NCBI RefSeq assembly: GCF_003626635.1
Contig: NZ_RAZT01000009.1
Location: forward strand, 1 to 64,000
Reading direction: 5' to 3'
Source: Micromonospora musae
GTDB taxonomy: Bacteria > Actinomycetota > Actinomycetes > Mycobacteriales > Micromonosporaceae
Length of the DNA: 64,000 nucleotides
Positions within the stretch are counted from its first letter, which is position 1. Every line of letters begins with the position of its first letter. Below the pieces are notes generated by a model. That model did not search any database and was not told the origin of the DNA. It was given only the letters and a program-made list of their open reading frames with translations. Shown in pieces: positions 1-8,406 of the stretch. Position numbers and translations under genes: made by a program.

Positions 1-106
1 CTTCAACCGGCTCAAGCAGTGCCGCAGCGTCGCGACCCGCTACGACAAGACCGCGACGTCGTACCAGGCCACGGTAACCATCGCCGCGCTACTGCAGTGG
101 TTGTGA
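1..106 (+). mobile_element. 3' end of an IS5-type transposase (partial)
   Basis: The first 106 bases read through in one frame to a TGA and encode 34 residues beginning FNRLKQ and containing RYDKTATSYQA. That is the conserved C-terminal signature of IS5-group DDE transposases (the FNRLKQ..RG.ATRYDKTA.SY region). The rest of the element lies outside the window, so its completeness, subgroup and left end cannot be judged. It is the only transposase sequence seen in the 64 kb. Confidence 0.8.
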
Positions 107-124
107 ACCTTTGAAGACACCGCC

Positions 125-177
125 TAGGGCGGGTGTCGAAGTCCTCGGCTCGACCGAGGACTTCGACACCCGCCCTA
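125..177. repeat. Long perfect inverted repeat next to the transposase end
   Basis: Two 24-base arms (125-148 and 154-177) are exact reverse complements around a 5-base loop CTCGA. The arm carries the core GGGCGGGTGTCGAAGTCCTC. It begins 18 bases after the transposase stop codon. It lacks a T-run, so it is either a strong terminator insulating the element or a structure belonging to the element's right end. The sequence alone does not decide. Confidence 0.85.
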
Positions 178-227
178 CGGCCCGTTCCCACCAGGCTCGC
201 CCGAGGTGCCGTCACGCTCGCCGCCGC

Positions 228-281
228 TCCCTCACGGCGATCTGGTAGCGCCGTTCCCTGACGGCGATCCGGTAGCGCCGA
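228..281. repeat. Two-copy 27-bp direct repeat
   Basis: Positions 228-254 and 255-281 are two adjacent copies with two differences in the first 26 bases (core ACGGCGATCTGGTAGCGCCG against ACGGCGATCCGGTAGCGCCG). The period is nine codons, so it could be a coding relic. No convincing gene covers it. Together with the hairpins at 125-177 and 348-383 this is all I see in the gene-free stretch 107-404. Confidence 0.7.
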
Positions 282-347
282 GCACGCCGACGCCCATCAT
301 CTCCTGGCCCGCCACCGGTGGGGAGCGCGCCGAGGTCGGGACGACGC

Positions 348-383
348 GAGGGCCGCGCCCTGCCGAGGCAGGACGCGGCCCTC
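348..383 (-). terminator. Hairpin terminator downstream of the LVIVD-repeat gene
   Basis: A 10-bp perfect outer stem (348-357 with 374-383, GAGGGCCGCG) encloses one mismatch and an inner CCTGC/GCAGG stem. It lies 22 bases beyond the stop codon of the leftward gene that ends at 405, where an intrinsic terminator is expected. There is no clear U-tract, which is common in high-GC actinomycetes. Confidence 0.7.
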
Positions 384-404
384 ATCGAACCGTTGCGGCG
401 TACG

Positions 405-2420
405 TCAGTCGAGGCTGGCGCACTGTCCGCTGGTCGGCCCCGACACCCGGTTGGCGGCGTCGAGGTTGATCGGCGCCGGCGCGTTGCCGGTGCACGCGAG
501 CGGGCCGCGCACCGTGCTGTCGGCGATGATCGGCTCGACCGACCCGGTACGGTTGCCGGTCAGCACGGCCGGACCGTGGATCTCGCTCGCCACGATCGCG
601 GTGCTGCCGCGCGTGCCGGTGATGCTGACCGGGCCGCGGACCGTGCTCTCGTAGAGGTGCACGGCGGCCGCGTTCGCCGCCGACACCGGCCCGGAGATCG
701 ACGAGTCGAACGCGAGCAGCGAGGCGCCCGGACGTACGGTGACCGGCCCGTTGACCGTCGCGCCGTTCAGGCAGGTGACCCCCGAGACCGTCAGCGGCCC
801 GTTGTGCCGCTTGTCGATCGTGGTGGTGCAGGTCCGGGCCAACTGGTCGAAGCGGGCCCGAGCCACGGCGAAGCTCGGCGCCCAGCTGACCTTCGTCTGG
901 TGCTGGGCGTTGAACTGCGGCATCTGCACCTCGCGGGCCGCGGCGATCTCCGCCGCGGTCAGGTGCTCGCTCGGCCGCAGCCCGAGCACGTCGAAGCCAC
1001 GGGCGATCTCGCTGCCGTAGATCTCACCGTTGTACCAGTACGCCGACCAGAAGCCGCCCAGCACGTTGGTGGTGGGGCTGATCGGGCCGCGGTCGAAGTA
1101 GGCGATCTCCCGCGGGTGGGCCGAGTCGGTGAAGTCCATCAGCGAGATGCCGCCCTGGTACCACGCCTGGACGAGGATGTCCCGACCCGGCACCGGGATC
1201 AGCGAGCCGTTGTGGGCGACACAGTTCTCCTGGAGCGTCTGCGGAACGGGCAGCTTGTAGTAGCTGGCGAACTTCAGCTTCCGGTCCACGATGTCGAAGA
1301 TGGCGTTCGCGCCCCACTGCGGCTGGTCGGTGTCGCGGCACCGCGCGCCGGTGCCGCCGCCCCACTCGTCGGTGAAGACGACCTTCTTGCCGTCGTTGCT
1401 GATCGTCGCCGAGTGCCAGTACGCGAAGTTCGGGTCGGACACCTCGTCGATCCGCACCGGGTTCGCCGGGTCGGAGATGTCGATCAGGATGCCGTTGCCC
1501 TCACAGGCACCGGCGGCGAGCCCGATCGCCGGGTACGCCGTGATGTCGTGGCAGGCGTCGGTGACCGGCGACGGTCCCCACGGGCTGCCCGACGGGTGGG
1601 TCGTGGTGGGCGGGGTGTTCTGCAGGCCGTCGACCGCGCCGGTCTGCGGGTCGGCGAAGAGGCGCGGGTTGTTGACGACGGCGGCCTGCTCCGGCGCGGC
1701 GACCGGGACCTTGATGACGTCGATGCGCCAGCGTGCCGGGTCGGTGCCCGCGGCGGGCGTGTTGTTGCAGCCGGCCATGGTGGTCGCCGGACGGACACCC
1801 GCCGTGCCGGAGACGTAGACATAGACGTTCGCGCTGTCGTCCGGGTCGGTCACCAGCGTGTGGGTGTGCGAGCCGCGGCAGGTCTGCACGGCGGCGACCT
1901 GGACCGGGTTGGTCACGTCGCTGACGTCGAAGACGCGTACGCCCTGGAAGCGGGTGCCGGCGGCGGGGTCGGTGCCGCAGTCCAGCCGGCCCCGGGTCTC
2001 CTCGACCGACATGAAGAGCAGGTTCCCGTGGACCGACACGTCACCCTGCCCGCCCGGACACACCACGCTGCTGACCAGCGTCGGGTTGGCCGGCTGCGAG
2101 ACGTCGTAGACGTTGAAGCCGTTGTAGTTGCCCTGGAAGGCGTGATTGCCGCCGAAGGCGAGGTCCGAGGCGACGAAGCCGAAGTCGCCGGGGTTCGCGG
2201 GGTTCACGAAGCCCGCCGGCTTGTCGCGGTGGGCCAGCAGTTCGAGGTCGCTGATCGCGCTCTGCGCGTCCAGCCAGCCCGCGCCGAGCCCGATCCGCGG
2301 GTCCGGTTCGGACTCCTGGCCCGACGCGGTGCCGGGCAACAGGGCTACGAGGAGAGCGGCGGTTGCCGCGGCGCCGAGAAGGCGACGTCTCCTGCCTGGG
2401 GTGCGATGGATCTGGGTCAT
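405..2420 (-). CDS. Secreted LVIVD-repeat protein with C-terminal beta-helix-like repeats
   Basis: 671 residues. The N-terminus has a twin-arginine-rich start and a hydrophobic segment (about 15-30) ending TASG, so export is likely. Residues about 95-440 hold several LVIVD-type units, each reading like VYDVSQPANP, VFDVSDVTNP or LIDISDPANP, the strand-turn signature of these propeller-like surface proteins. Residues about 541-671 form a second module of seven 17-23-residue units, each opening with Gly-Pro (GPLTV, GPVTV, GPVSA, GPVSI, GPAVL, GPLAC, GPTSG) and resembling a short parallel beta-helix. A GAGGAG site precedes the ATG. The activity is unknown. The family call is good; a role at the cell surface is inferred from the signal peptide. 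Confidence 0.8.
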   Translation of the reverse strand: MTQIHRTPGRRRRLLGAAATAALLVALLPGTASGQESEPDPRIGLGAGWLDAQSAISDLELLAHRDKPAGFVNPANPGDFGFVASDLAFGGNHAFQGNYNGFNVYDVSQPANPTLVSSVVCPGGQGDVSVHGNLLFMSVEETRGRLDCGTDPAAGTRFQGVRVFDVSDVTNPVQVAAVQTCRGSHTHTLVTDPDDSANVYVYVSGTAGVRPATTMAGCNNTPAAGTDPARWRIDVIKVPVAAPEQAAVVNNPRLFADPQTGAVDGLQNTPPTTTHPSGSPWGPSPVTDACHDITAYPAIGLAAGACEGNGILIDISDPANPVRIDEVSDPNFAYWHSATISNDGKKVVFTDEWGGGTGARCRDTDQPQWGANAIFDIVDRKLKFASYYKLPVPQTLQENCVAHNGSLIPVPGRDILVQAWYQGGISLMDFTDSAHPREIAYFDRGPISPTTNVLGGFWSAYWYNGEIYGSEIARGFDVLGLRPSEHLTAAEIAAAREVQMPQFNAQHQTKVSWAPSFAVARARFDQLARTCTTTIDKRHNGPLTVSGVTCLNGATVNGPVTVRPGASLLAFDSSISGPVSAANAAAVHLYESTVRGPVSITGTRGSTAIVASEIHGPAVLTGNRTGSVEPIIADSTVRGPLACTGNAPAPINLDAANRVSGPTSGQCASLD

Positions 2421-2575
2421 GCGTCTCCTCCAGCCGCGGTGTCCCTCCTGGTCACGATGCGCATCGACACGCGTTTACACCGCGGTAAGTAAGGACCGTA
2501 CCGCCTGCCGGTCAGTTTGGATCATGTAAATATTTGCGGAGGACGCGAATTCGCCATAATTCCCGGACCGTGGGA

Positions 2576-3064
2576 TCACAGTCCCTCCCAGACCGCCTTC
2601 GCCCCCGAGTCGCCGGTGCGGATCACGTAGTACAGGGCCGCCGCGGCGGTCAGCAGTGCCAACCCCCGCAACGACCAGGTCAGCGCCGGTCGATTCGACG
2701 CAGCGGCCGGGCTCCCCGTGGGGGCGACGAGCCGGACCAGGGCCAGCGCCACCACCGCCGCGCCGATCGTCGCGTACAGGGTCAGGTTGCCCAGATCCTG
2801 GTGGGCCTCCAGCCTCGGCAGGTACTCGGGGCTGACCTGGTTCGCACCGCGCAGGCGGGCGAGGAAGGCGTCCCCGGAGAGCTTCGTCAGCAGCGCGGAG
2901 GCCGGTGCGCCGACGGCGAGCAACCCCAACACCCAGCGGGTGTGCGGGCGGATCACGGGGACGAAGGCGTAGCCGACGCTGAGCAGCGCCAGCAGCGGCA
3001 CGAAGACGACGGCTGCGTGGAGCACGAGCGGGTGGGCGGGAATGCCCATGAACTCCTCGAACAT
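2576..3064 (-). CDS. DUF2231-type small integral membrane protein
   Basis: 162 residues, almost wholly hydrophobic, with four predicted membrane segments. The N-terminal region MGIPAHPLVLHAAVVFVPLLALL is typical of DUF2231 membrane proteins, whose function is not established (some sit next to haem or redox proteins). An AGGAG site precedes the ATG. A 155-bp AT-richer gap to the LVIVD gene start at 2420 suggests that gene has its own promoter. No partner gene points to a specific role. Confidence 0.75.
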   Translation of the reverse strand: MFEEFMGIPAHPLVLHAAVVFVPLLALLSVGYAFVPVIRPHTRWVLGLLAVGAPASALLTKLSGDAFLARLRGANQVSPEYLPRLEAHQDLGNLTLYATIGAAVVALALVRLVAPTGSPAAASNRPALTWSLRGLALLTAAAALYYVIRTGDSGAKAVWEGL

Positions 3065-3203
3065 CGGGCTCTCCTGTGGATGAGGGGGAGGATCGGCCGC
3101 GTACCGGCAGCGAACGCTATCGGTGCGGCGGCGCCCCTGTCACCCCTGTCGTCGCCGGCCGCCGGCCGCGTGCCCGTTCGCGCCCGGTCGGTCCGTCGCC
3201 GGC

Positions 3204-3863
3204 TCAGCGGCGGGTGCGCCGGGCCAGGTAGACCACGTCCGGCTCGCCGCGCGGCACCTCGACGCGGTGCGTGGTGACCGGCCCGATCAGCGCCGCCAGC
3301 CGGGCGGCGTACGCCGGTGCGGCGGCGGCGCTCCAGGCGGCCAGCACACCGCCGTCGGTGAGCCGTTCGCGCAGCAGTTCGAGCCCGTCGTCGCCGTAGA
3401 GCGCGGCGTTGTCCTGGAAGACCGTCCACTCCGGACCGTTGTCGACGTCGAGGCAGATGGCGTCGAACAACTCGCCGGTCGTACCCAGCCAACGCACGAT
3501 GTCGTCGTTGACGATCCGGACGCGGGCGTCGTCGAGGGCGTGCTCACTGAAGTGGGCGAGGCTGTCCCGGTGCCAGTCGATCAGCGCCGCCTCGATCTCG
3601 ACGACCACGATCTCCGCCGGAACCGGGGAGGCCACGGCCTCGGCCAGGGAGAAGCCCACCCCGAGGCCCCCGATCAGGATCCGGCCGCCGGCAGGCATCG
3701 ACCGCAACGACTCCCGGACGAGGAGCCGTTCCGACGTGCCGGCGCGGGTGTCCATCAGGAACACTCCGTTGCTGATGATCTCCAGGTGTTCGGCACACCG
3801 CCGGAGCACCAGCTCGCCCCGCTCGGTCACGACCCGGTCGACCACCGTAACCGCCTCGTTCAC
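3204..3863 (-). CDS. Spermidine-synthase-like class I SAM-dependent methyltransferase
   Basis: 219 residues. The segment GGRILIGGLGVGFSLAEAV (about 80-98) is the glycine-rich SAM loop, followed by IVVVEIEAALIDWH with the acidic ribose-binding position, and DAICLDVDNGPEW further on. This is the pattern of spermidine-synthase-like methyltransferases found singly in actinomycetes. The substrate is unknown and no polyamine genes are near. It starts with GTG. A TAGATT box lies only six bases upstream and no Shine-Dalgarno site is visible, so the transcript may be leaderless. Confidence 0.75.
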   Translation of the reverse strand: MNEAVTVVDRVVTERGELVLRRCAEHLEIISNGVFLMDTRAGTSERLLVRESLRSMPAGGRILIGGLGVGFSLAEAVASPVPAEIVVVEIEAALIDWHRDSLAHFSEHALDDARVRIVNDDIVRWLGTTGELFDAICLDVDNGPEWTVFQDNAALYGDDGLELLRERLTDGGVLAAWSAAAAPAYAARLAALIGPVTTHRVEVPRGEPDVVYLARRTRR

Positions 3864-3975
3864 CCGGCCAATCTATGCCAACGGGCAGGGCGGGCCGGCG
3901 GATTTTCCGACCGGCCGACGAAGCGGAACGGCCGTGCCGAATTGGGCGGGCCGCCGCGACGGGTCAACCGGCGGT

Positions 3976-4398
3976 TCAGAGACCGAGCGGCGCCGGATCG
4001 GTGGCGAGTTCGCGGAACCGCGCCCGGGGGTCGGGGACCAGGCGGCGGGCCGACAGGTCGAGCAGGCCACCGACCCCGGTCAGCGTCGCGACCGGGCTGC
4101 CGTCCGGCCGGGTGTAGTCCTGCTCGATCCGGAACGTCTTGCCCTCGCCCCAGCGGAACGCGCAGGACACGTCGACCTCGTCACCGCCGCGCAGCTCACT
4201 GAGGTAGCGCAGGGTGACCTCCAGCGCGACCGGACCCACGCCGCCGGCGAGGAGCCGCTGCTGCGAGATGCCGGCGGCGCGTAGGCACTCCCACCGGGCG
4301 TGCTCGCCGTACTGGAGGTAGACCGCCTGGTTCAGGTGGCCCTGGGTGTCCAGCTCGTAGCCGCGGACGGTGACGCGTACCCGGAAAGGATCTTCCAC
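3976..4398 (-). CDS. Acyl-CoA thioesterase, 4HBT/hotdog family
   Basis: 140 residues from a GTG at 4398. Upstream in-frame starts would run into the neighbouring gene and read as non-conserved sequence. The N-terminal VRGYELDTQGHLNQAVYLQYGEHARWE matches hotdog thioesterases of the YbgC/FatA-like type (catalytic Asp near the D-x-x-G-H-x-N motif). LRYLSELRGGDEVDVSCAF is the central strand pair. It probably hydrolyses acyl-CoA or aryl-CoA thioesters in the cytoplasm. No pathway context is visible, so substrate is not assigned. Confidence 0.8.
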   Translation of the reverse strand: MEDPFRVRVTVRGYELDTQGHLNQAVYLQYGEHARWECLRAAGISQQRLLAGGVGPVALEVTLRYLSELRGGDEVDVSCAFRWGEGKTFRIEQDYTRPDGSPVATLTGVGGLLDLSARRLVPDPRARFRELATDPAPLGL

Positions 4399-4459
4399 GG
4401 CCCCGAGCCTACCGGTGGGTAGCGGACGCACCGGTGGTCGGTACCGGAGGGAGGCCGAC

Positions 4460-5212
4460 TCAGAGCCGTGCGCCGCGCTTGTCGTAGGCGAGGATGCCGT
4501 CCAGCCGTACACCCGGGGCGAGCGTGGTGGGGTCGAACCAGAAGATCACCACGCGCGGGTCCGCACTCCAGCGCGCGAGCTCGGCGTTGACCTGACGGCC
4601 GTCGACGGTGCCCACGATCCGCATGGCCGGTCCGACGAAGTATCCGAAGGTGGGCACCGGCGGGACGAACTGGCGCTCACCCTGCTGGTCGTAGCCGATC
4701 TCGTGGAAGCCCTCGTGGCGGTCACGCCCCGCGACGTCGTTGATCAGGACGTCCGGCGTCAGCCTCCCGTCGGTGTCGCGGCGCCCGGCGACCAACCCGA
4801 TCTTGACGCGCGGCACCGACGGCACATCGACCGGTACGAAGTAGAAGACGCGCTCCTGCGCGCCGTACCGGATACCGCTGGAGACCACCGCGCCGGTCGG
4901 CTTCCGGTCCGTGCCGCCGGGGCTGACCGGGGTGCCCGTCGTGGGTCCGGCGGTGGGCGTCGCCGTGGGCGCGGCGACGGACGCCGTCGTCATCGCGTCC
5001 GCCGGTCGCTGTGGTGGCGGGCCGCCCGGACGCAGCGCCACCGGGACGGCCACCGCGACCGCCAGCACCAGCCCGGCCGCGCCGGCGCCGGCGAGACGCC
5101 GCCGCCTGCGCAGCCGCCGACCCTCGCGTACGACCGCGGCCAGGTCGAGCATGCCCTGATCGGTCGACTCGGTCACCCGCATGGCCTCGCGGAGCCGGTC
5201 CGCCTCGTTCAT
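4460..5212 (-). CDS. Membrane-anchored partner protein of the SigE-family sigma factor
   Basis: 250 residues. A charged cytoplasmic N-terminus (about 1-40, ending in six consecutive Arg) leads to one membrane segment (about 42-60), then a Thr/Pro/Ala-rich extracytoplasmic linker and a globular C-terminal domain with no family I recognise. It overlaps the sigma-factor gene by four bases and is translated from the same message. By position and topology it is the likely anti-sigma or sensor partner, but there is no recognisable zinc-binding anti-sigma HxxxCxxC motif, so this is inference from context. Confidence 0.65.
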   Translation of the reverse strand: MNEADRLREAMRVTESTDQGMLDLAAVVREGRRLRRRRRLAGAGAAGLVLAVAVAVPVALRPGGPPPQRPADAMTTASVAAPTATPTAGPTTGTPVSPGGTDRKPTGAVVSSGIRYGAQERVFYFVPVDVPSVPRVKIGLVAGRRDTDGRLTPDVLINDVAGRDRHEGFHEIGYDQQGERQFVPPVPTFGYFVGPAMRIVGTVDGRQVNAELARWSADPRVVIFWFDPTTLAPGVRLDGILAYDKRGARL

Positions 5213-5712
5213 CGGCGGGTCCCGTGCACCCGCGGCGCCCCGGCGCCGACGCCGCGCAGCTTCTCGAGGGCTCGGGAGCTGGTGCTCTTCACCGTTCCCA
5301 CCGAGACGCCGAGTTCGTGGGCCACCTGGGCCTCCGGAAGGTCGAAGTAGTAGCGCAGGACGACGATGGCGCGTTCGCGCGGGCTCAGCGTGCCGAGGAT
5401 CGCGAAGAGCCAGCGCCGGGTGGCCACCGCGTCGGCGACATCGTCGTCACGCTGCTCGGGCAGCTCCTCGGTCGGGTACTCCCGGATCGGCCGCCGCCAG
5501 CGGTCGACGAGGTGGTTGACGAGCACCGACCGGGCGTAGCGGTAGGCGTCGTCGCCGCGGATCCGCGACCAGGAGGCGTACGTCCGGGCCAGCGCGGTCT
5601 GCGCGGCGTCCTCGGCCTCGTGGCGGTCACCGGTCATCAGGAAGGCCGCGTGCACCAGCCGGCCGGAGGCGGCGCGGGCGAACTCGACGAACTCGGTGTC
5701 ATCTCGTGCCAT
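5209..5712 (-). CDS. SigE-family (ECF) RNA polymerase sigma factor
   Basis: 167 residues. Region 2 includes HAAFLMTGDRHEAEDAAQTALARTYASWSRI and the region 4 helix-turn-helix reads LSPRERAIVVLRYYFDLPEAQVAHELGVSVGTVKSTSSRALEKLR, the hallmark of the actinobacterial SigE family of extracytoplasmic-function sigma factors. It directs RNA polymerase to a small stress or envelope regulon. The next gene, overlapping by four bases, encodes its membrane partner. The divergent DUF3152 lipoprotein gene starts 143 bases away and may share the control region. Confidence 0.9.
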   Translation of the reverse strand: MARDDTEFVEFARAASGRLVHAAFLMTGDRHEAEDAAQTALARTYASWSRIRGDDAYRYARSVLVNHLVDRWRRPIREYPTEELPEQRDDDVADAVATRRWLFAILGTLSPRERAIVVLRYYFDLPEAQVAHELGVSVGTVKSTSSRALEKLRGVGAGAPRVHGTRR

Positions 5713-5855
5713 GTCCGCCCGCTCCGCACCTCACGACGATCAGGACGAGTGGGGAGCGCGAAAGGTTGAGTCCGCGAGTGATCAACTTTTCGGCCGCCTC
5801 GCGCGTCCTTTCTCCGACGCGCCACCGGTGGACGGTGTGCGGCGAGGGGAGACAC

Positions 5856-6674
5856 ATGTCGAGGAAGACTACGCGCCGCAGTGCCCTGCTGGCGCTGCCG
5901 GTGGCGGGGCTGCTGGGGCTCCTGCCGGCCGGGTGCGGCCAGCCGGCGTCGGGCGGGCAGCCCGCGTCGGGAAGCCGGCCGACGTCCGCGCCGCCGGTCC
6001 GGTTGGTCAACCCCGCCGGCCCCGTGCTGTCGCCCTCGGCCTCCTCCCGCCCCCCGGTCGCGATCAACTACCCGGCCGAGGGCGGCAACCGGTGGCGGAC
6101 CGCGGCCGCCGAGTCACCCGCCCCGCGCGGCAAGGGTGAGCTGATGCGCTACCGAGTGTCGGTGGAGCGGGACATCGTCGGCATCGAGACCTCGGCCTTC
6201 GCCGCCGAGGTCACCGGGTACCTGAACGACGAGGAGGGTTGGACCGCCGACGGGTCGCTGACCCTGCGCCGGGTCGGGCCGGGGCAGCCCGCCGACTTCA
6301 CCATCTACCTCGCGACCCCGGGTACCCGCGACGAGCTCTGCGGCGACGTGCCGGACGGCTACACGTCCTGCCGCAACGGCGCGCGGGTGGTGCTGAACGT
6401 GGCGCGCTGGGTGAAGGGCGTGCCGCGCTACGGCGCGCCCCTGGCCACCTACCGCGAGTACATGGTGAACCACGAGGTGGGGCACCGGCTCGGCCACGGG
6501 CACGAGCGCTGCCCAGGCCGCGGCGAACCGGCGCCGGTCATGCAGCAGCAGACGCTCGGCCTGCACGGCTGCACCGCCAACGCCAAGCCGTACCTCGACG
6601 GCGAGAGTTACCACGGGCGCTCCGGCGCCTACGACGACCCCATCCCGCCCCGGGAGCGCGGCCGGGCGGGCTGA
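5856..6674 (+). CDS. DUF3152 lipoprotein with a metalloprotease-like HExxH motif
   Basis: 272 residues from the ATG at 5856, preceded by GAGGGGA; the longer in-frame extension has no site and lacks conservation. A hydrophobic signal ends in a lipobox (LLPAGC), followed by a low-complexity linker. The DUF3152 domain contains NHEVGHRLGHGHERC (about 206-220), a zinc-protease-type HExxH plus a third His, and three further Cys. Family members are secreted actinobacterial proteins of unproven activity. Zinc peptidase activity is plausible but unproven. Confidence 0.8.
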   Translation: MSRKTTRRSALLALPVAGLLGLLPAGCGQPASGGQPASGSRPTSAPPVRLVNPAGPVLSPSASSRPPVAINYPAEGGNRWRTAAAESPAPRGKGELMRYRVSVERDIVGIETSAFAAEVTGYLNDEEGWTADGSLTLRRVGPGQPADFTIYLATPGTRDELCGDVPDGYTSCRNGARVVLNVARWVKGVPRYGAPLATYREYMVNHEVGHRLGHGHERCPGRGEPAPVMQQQTLGLHGCTANAKPYLDGESYHGRSGAYDDPIPPRERGRAG

Positions 6675-6697
6675 AGGGCCCGTCACCGGGACCCTTC
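6673..6697 (+). terminator. Weak hairpin after the DUF3152 gene
   Basis: AAGGG-CCCG pairs with CGGG-A-CCCTT around a short loop, with one bulged A, starting at the DUF3152 stop codon. It is a modest candidate terminator. The stronger hairpin at 6776-6811 may do most of the work. Confidence 0.4.
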
Positions 6698-6775
6698 GCC
6701 GACGTCAGCCGCTGCCGTAGCGCAGATGAGCGTGGCCGACCGGCCAGGCCCGCGTCCGAGGCAGCGGGGTTGCCG

Positions 6776-6811
6776 CCGTTGCGGTGAGGCGGGAGCGCCT
6801 TACCGCAACGG
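6776..6811. terminator. 15-bp stem hairpin between convergent genes
   Basis: CCGTTGCGGTGAGGC (6776-6790) pairs with 6797-6811 with a single G-U wobble around the loop GGGAGC. The TAA stop codon of the leftward DUF5709 gene lies inside the right arm. It sits between convergent transcription units and probably terminates both. Confidence 0.75.
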
Positions 6812-7261
6812 GCCGTCGCCCATGCCGTTCGGGTCGTCCACCAGGTGGACGGCGGCCTCCTCCGCGCTGGCCGCGCCGGCGTCGATCCCGGCGTCCCAGG
6901 CCACCGCGTCGGGCTCCTCGTCGTCGCCGAAGCCCTCGTCGTAGGCGACGAGGCGTCCCGCCCTCGGGTCCTGCTCGTCGCCCCGCCGGATCAGCTCGTC
7001 CTCGTCGTCGGCCACCTCGGCGTACGGGTCGATGTCGGGCTCCTCCTCGGCAAGCAGCTGCTCTAGCGACTCGCCCGCCCGCTCCTCGGCAGGGGTCGTG
7101 CCGTACCGGTTCGCCCCGGACCAGTGGTCCGCCGCAGCGATGCCGGTGTCGAGGGGATCACTGATCCGATCGCCGTCGAGGGTGTCGGAGGCGTCCAGAA
7201 CCCCGTCGTCCTCGGCGACGTTCCACTCCTCGATGCGGTCGATGTTGTCGGTCTCGCTCAC
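6800..7261 (-). CDS. DUF5709 family acidic protein
   Basis: 153 residues, strongly acidic and without membrane segments. WNVAEDDGVLDASDTLDGDRISDPLDTGI and the PAEERAGESLEQLLAEEEPD stretch are typical of DUF5709, an actinobacterial family of unknown function with an ordered N-terminal repeat-like region. The start is GTG with GGGGAG upstream. It is a single-gene unit convergent with the DUF3152 gene. I cannot propose a function. Confidence 0.75.
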   Translation of the reverse strand: MSETDNIDRIEEWNVAEDDGVLDASDTLDGDRISDPLDTGIAAADHWSGANRYGTTPAEERAGESLEQLLAEEEPDIDPYAEVADDEDELIRRGDEQDPRAGRLVAYDEGFGDDEEPDAVAWDAGIDAGAASAEEAAVHLVDDPNGMGDGPLR

Positions 7262-7339
7262 GTCAGTCTCCCCTCAGCGCCCCTGCGGCGGCCCTCAAGC
7301 CTAGAACCTGCCCCGGCCGATCGTGAGCAGGGGACACGT

Positions 7340-8104
7340 TCAGTGGCGGGACTCCCACGAAACGGAGCTGGGGGCCGGCACGGCCGCGGTCGCGGGACGC
7401 CGGCGCAGCCGTGCCGCGCCGACGGCGATCAGGCCGAACCCCCAGATGAGGAGCACCACCACCCATTGCGCCCAGTGCACCGCGTCCGTCTCGCCGGAGA
7501 GGAGGTTCTGGAGCGTCGCGTACGGGGTGAGCCACGCCCGCGCGGGCCGCAGCGAGTCGGCGGCGCCGAGCAGGCCGTAGAGGCCGAGGGGCAGCACGAT
7601 GCTGGCGAGGGCCGCGACCACGAAGGAGCCCAGCCCCAGCCCCAGCCCGATGCCGACCAGCTGCGCGACGACCTGGACCAGGACGCTGCCCGCCACGATG
7701 GTCCCGGCGTGCCGCCACGCGTCCGGCGCGACGCCGTCCGGGGCGAGGGTGAGCGCGGCGGCGCAGGCGACGACTCCGATGAGCCCGACCGCGGCGGCGA
7801 GCAGCGTCGCGGCCAGCACCGTGGGGCCCAGCCGGACGGTGCCGGGCTGGCGCCGCAGGTCGTGGGCGAGCAGGGTGCCGAGGAACGGCACGGCGACCGA
7901 CATGAGGGCCTGCACCGGCTCCGCGAGCGCGGCGAAGGTCAGCTCGTCCGGTGGGACGGCCGCCGTGAGCCCCATCGCGGCCAGTACGCCGACCAGCAGG
8001 GTGACCGCGATCAGCCAGCGCCGCGGCGCGGTGCCGACGCCGCGACGCACCCCGTCGAGGGTCGCCGCCCCGAAGCCGCTGCCGTCAGTGCCCGCACGCT
8101 TCAT
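7340..8104 (-). CDS. Multi-pass membrane protein resembling an ABC-2 permease subunit
   Basis: 254 residues with about six hydrophobic segments (about 31-50, 65-82, 95-120, 135-180, 215-240) and a short basic C-terminus. The layout and the alternation of long Ala/Leu/Val helices resemble ABC-2-type exporter permeases, but there is no ATPase gene beside it. The assignment is therefore weak and it may be a free-standing membrane protein. It stands alone, divergent from the MFS gene at 8407. Confidence 0.5.
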   Translation of the reverse strand: MKRAGTDGSGFGAATLDGVRRGVGTAPRRWLIAVTLLVGVLAAMGLTAAVPPDELTFAALAEPVQALMSVAVPFLGTLLAHDLRRQPGTVRLGPTVLAATLLAAAVGLIGVVACAAALTLAPDGVAPDAWRHAGTIVAGSVLVQVVAQLVGIGLGLGLGSFVVAALASIVLPLGLYGLLGAADSLRPARAWLTPYATLQNLLSGETDAVHWAQWVVVLLIWGFGLIAVGAARLRRRPATAAVPAPSSVSWESRH

Positions 8105-8406
8105 CCGAGCCCCCCGTTCGCCGTCCGGCCATGGTCGCGCATCGTGTGTGCGAAGTCACCATCGGATTGACGTCACGATCCGGCGGTGGCCCGGTTGACC
8201 CAGCGGGAAATTGGACGAACGCCGTCGTACCGCGACGGAACGTCACCGGATCGGGCCGGGGTGGTCGGGCTAATCCAGGGGCGGCCTGTCGGAGGTGGTC
8301 GCTACTCTGCCTGCGAGCACTCGCCCTCCGCGAGCCGTGCCTTCCGCAGTACGGCGCCACCCCCACCGCTCACCATCCGTCAGCGAGACCGACGTCAGGA
8401 GTTTGT

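Noticed and set aside
318..2492. A 724-codon frame opposite the LVIVD-repeat gene
   Set aside because: Arg/Ala/Gly/Val-rich with no domain; the other strand has a signal peptide, LVIVD repeats and a good ribosome site.
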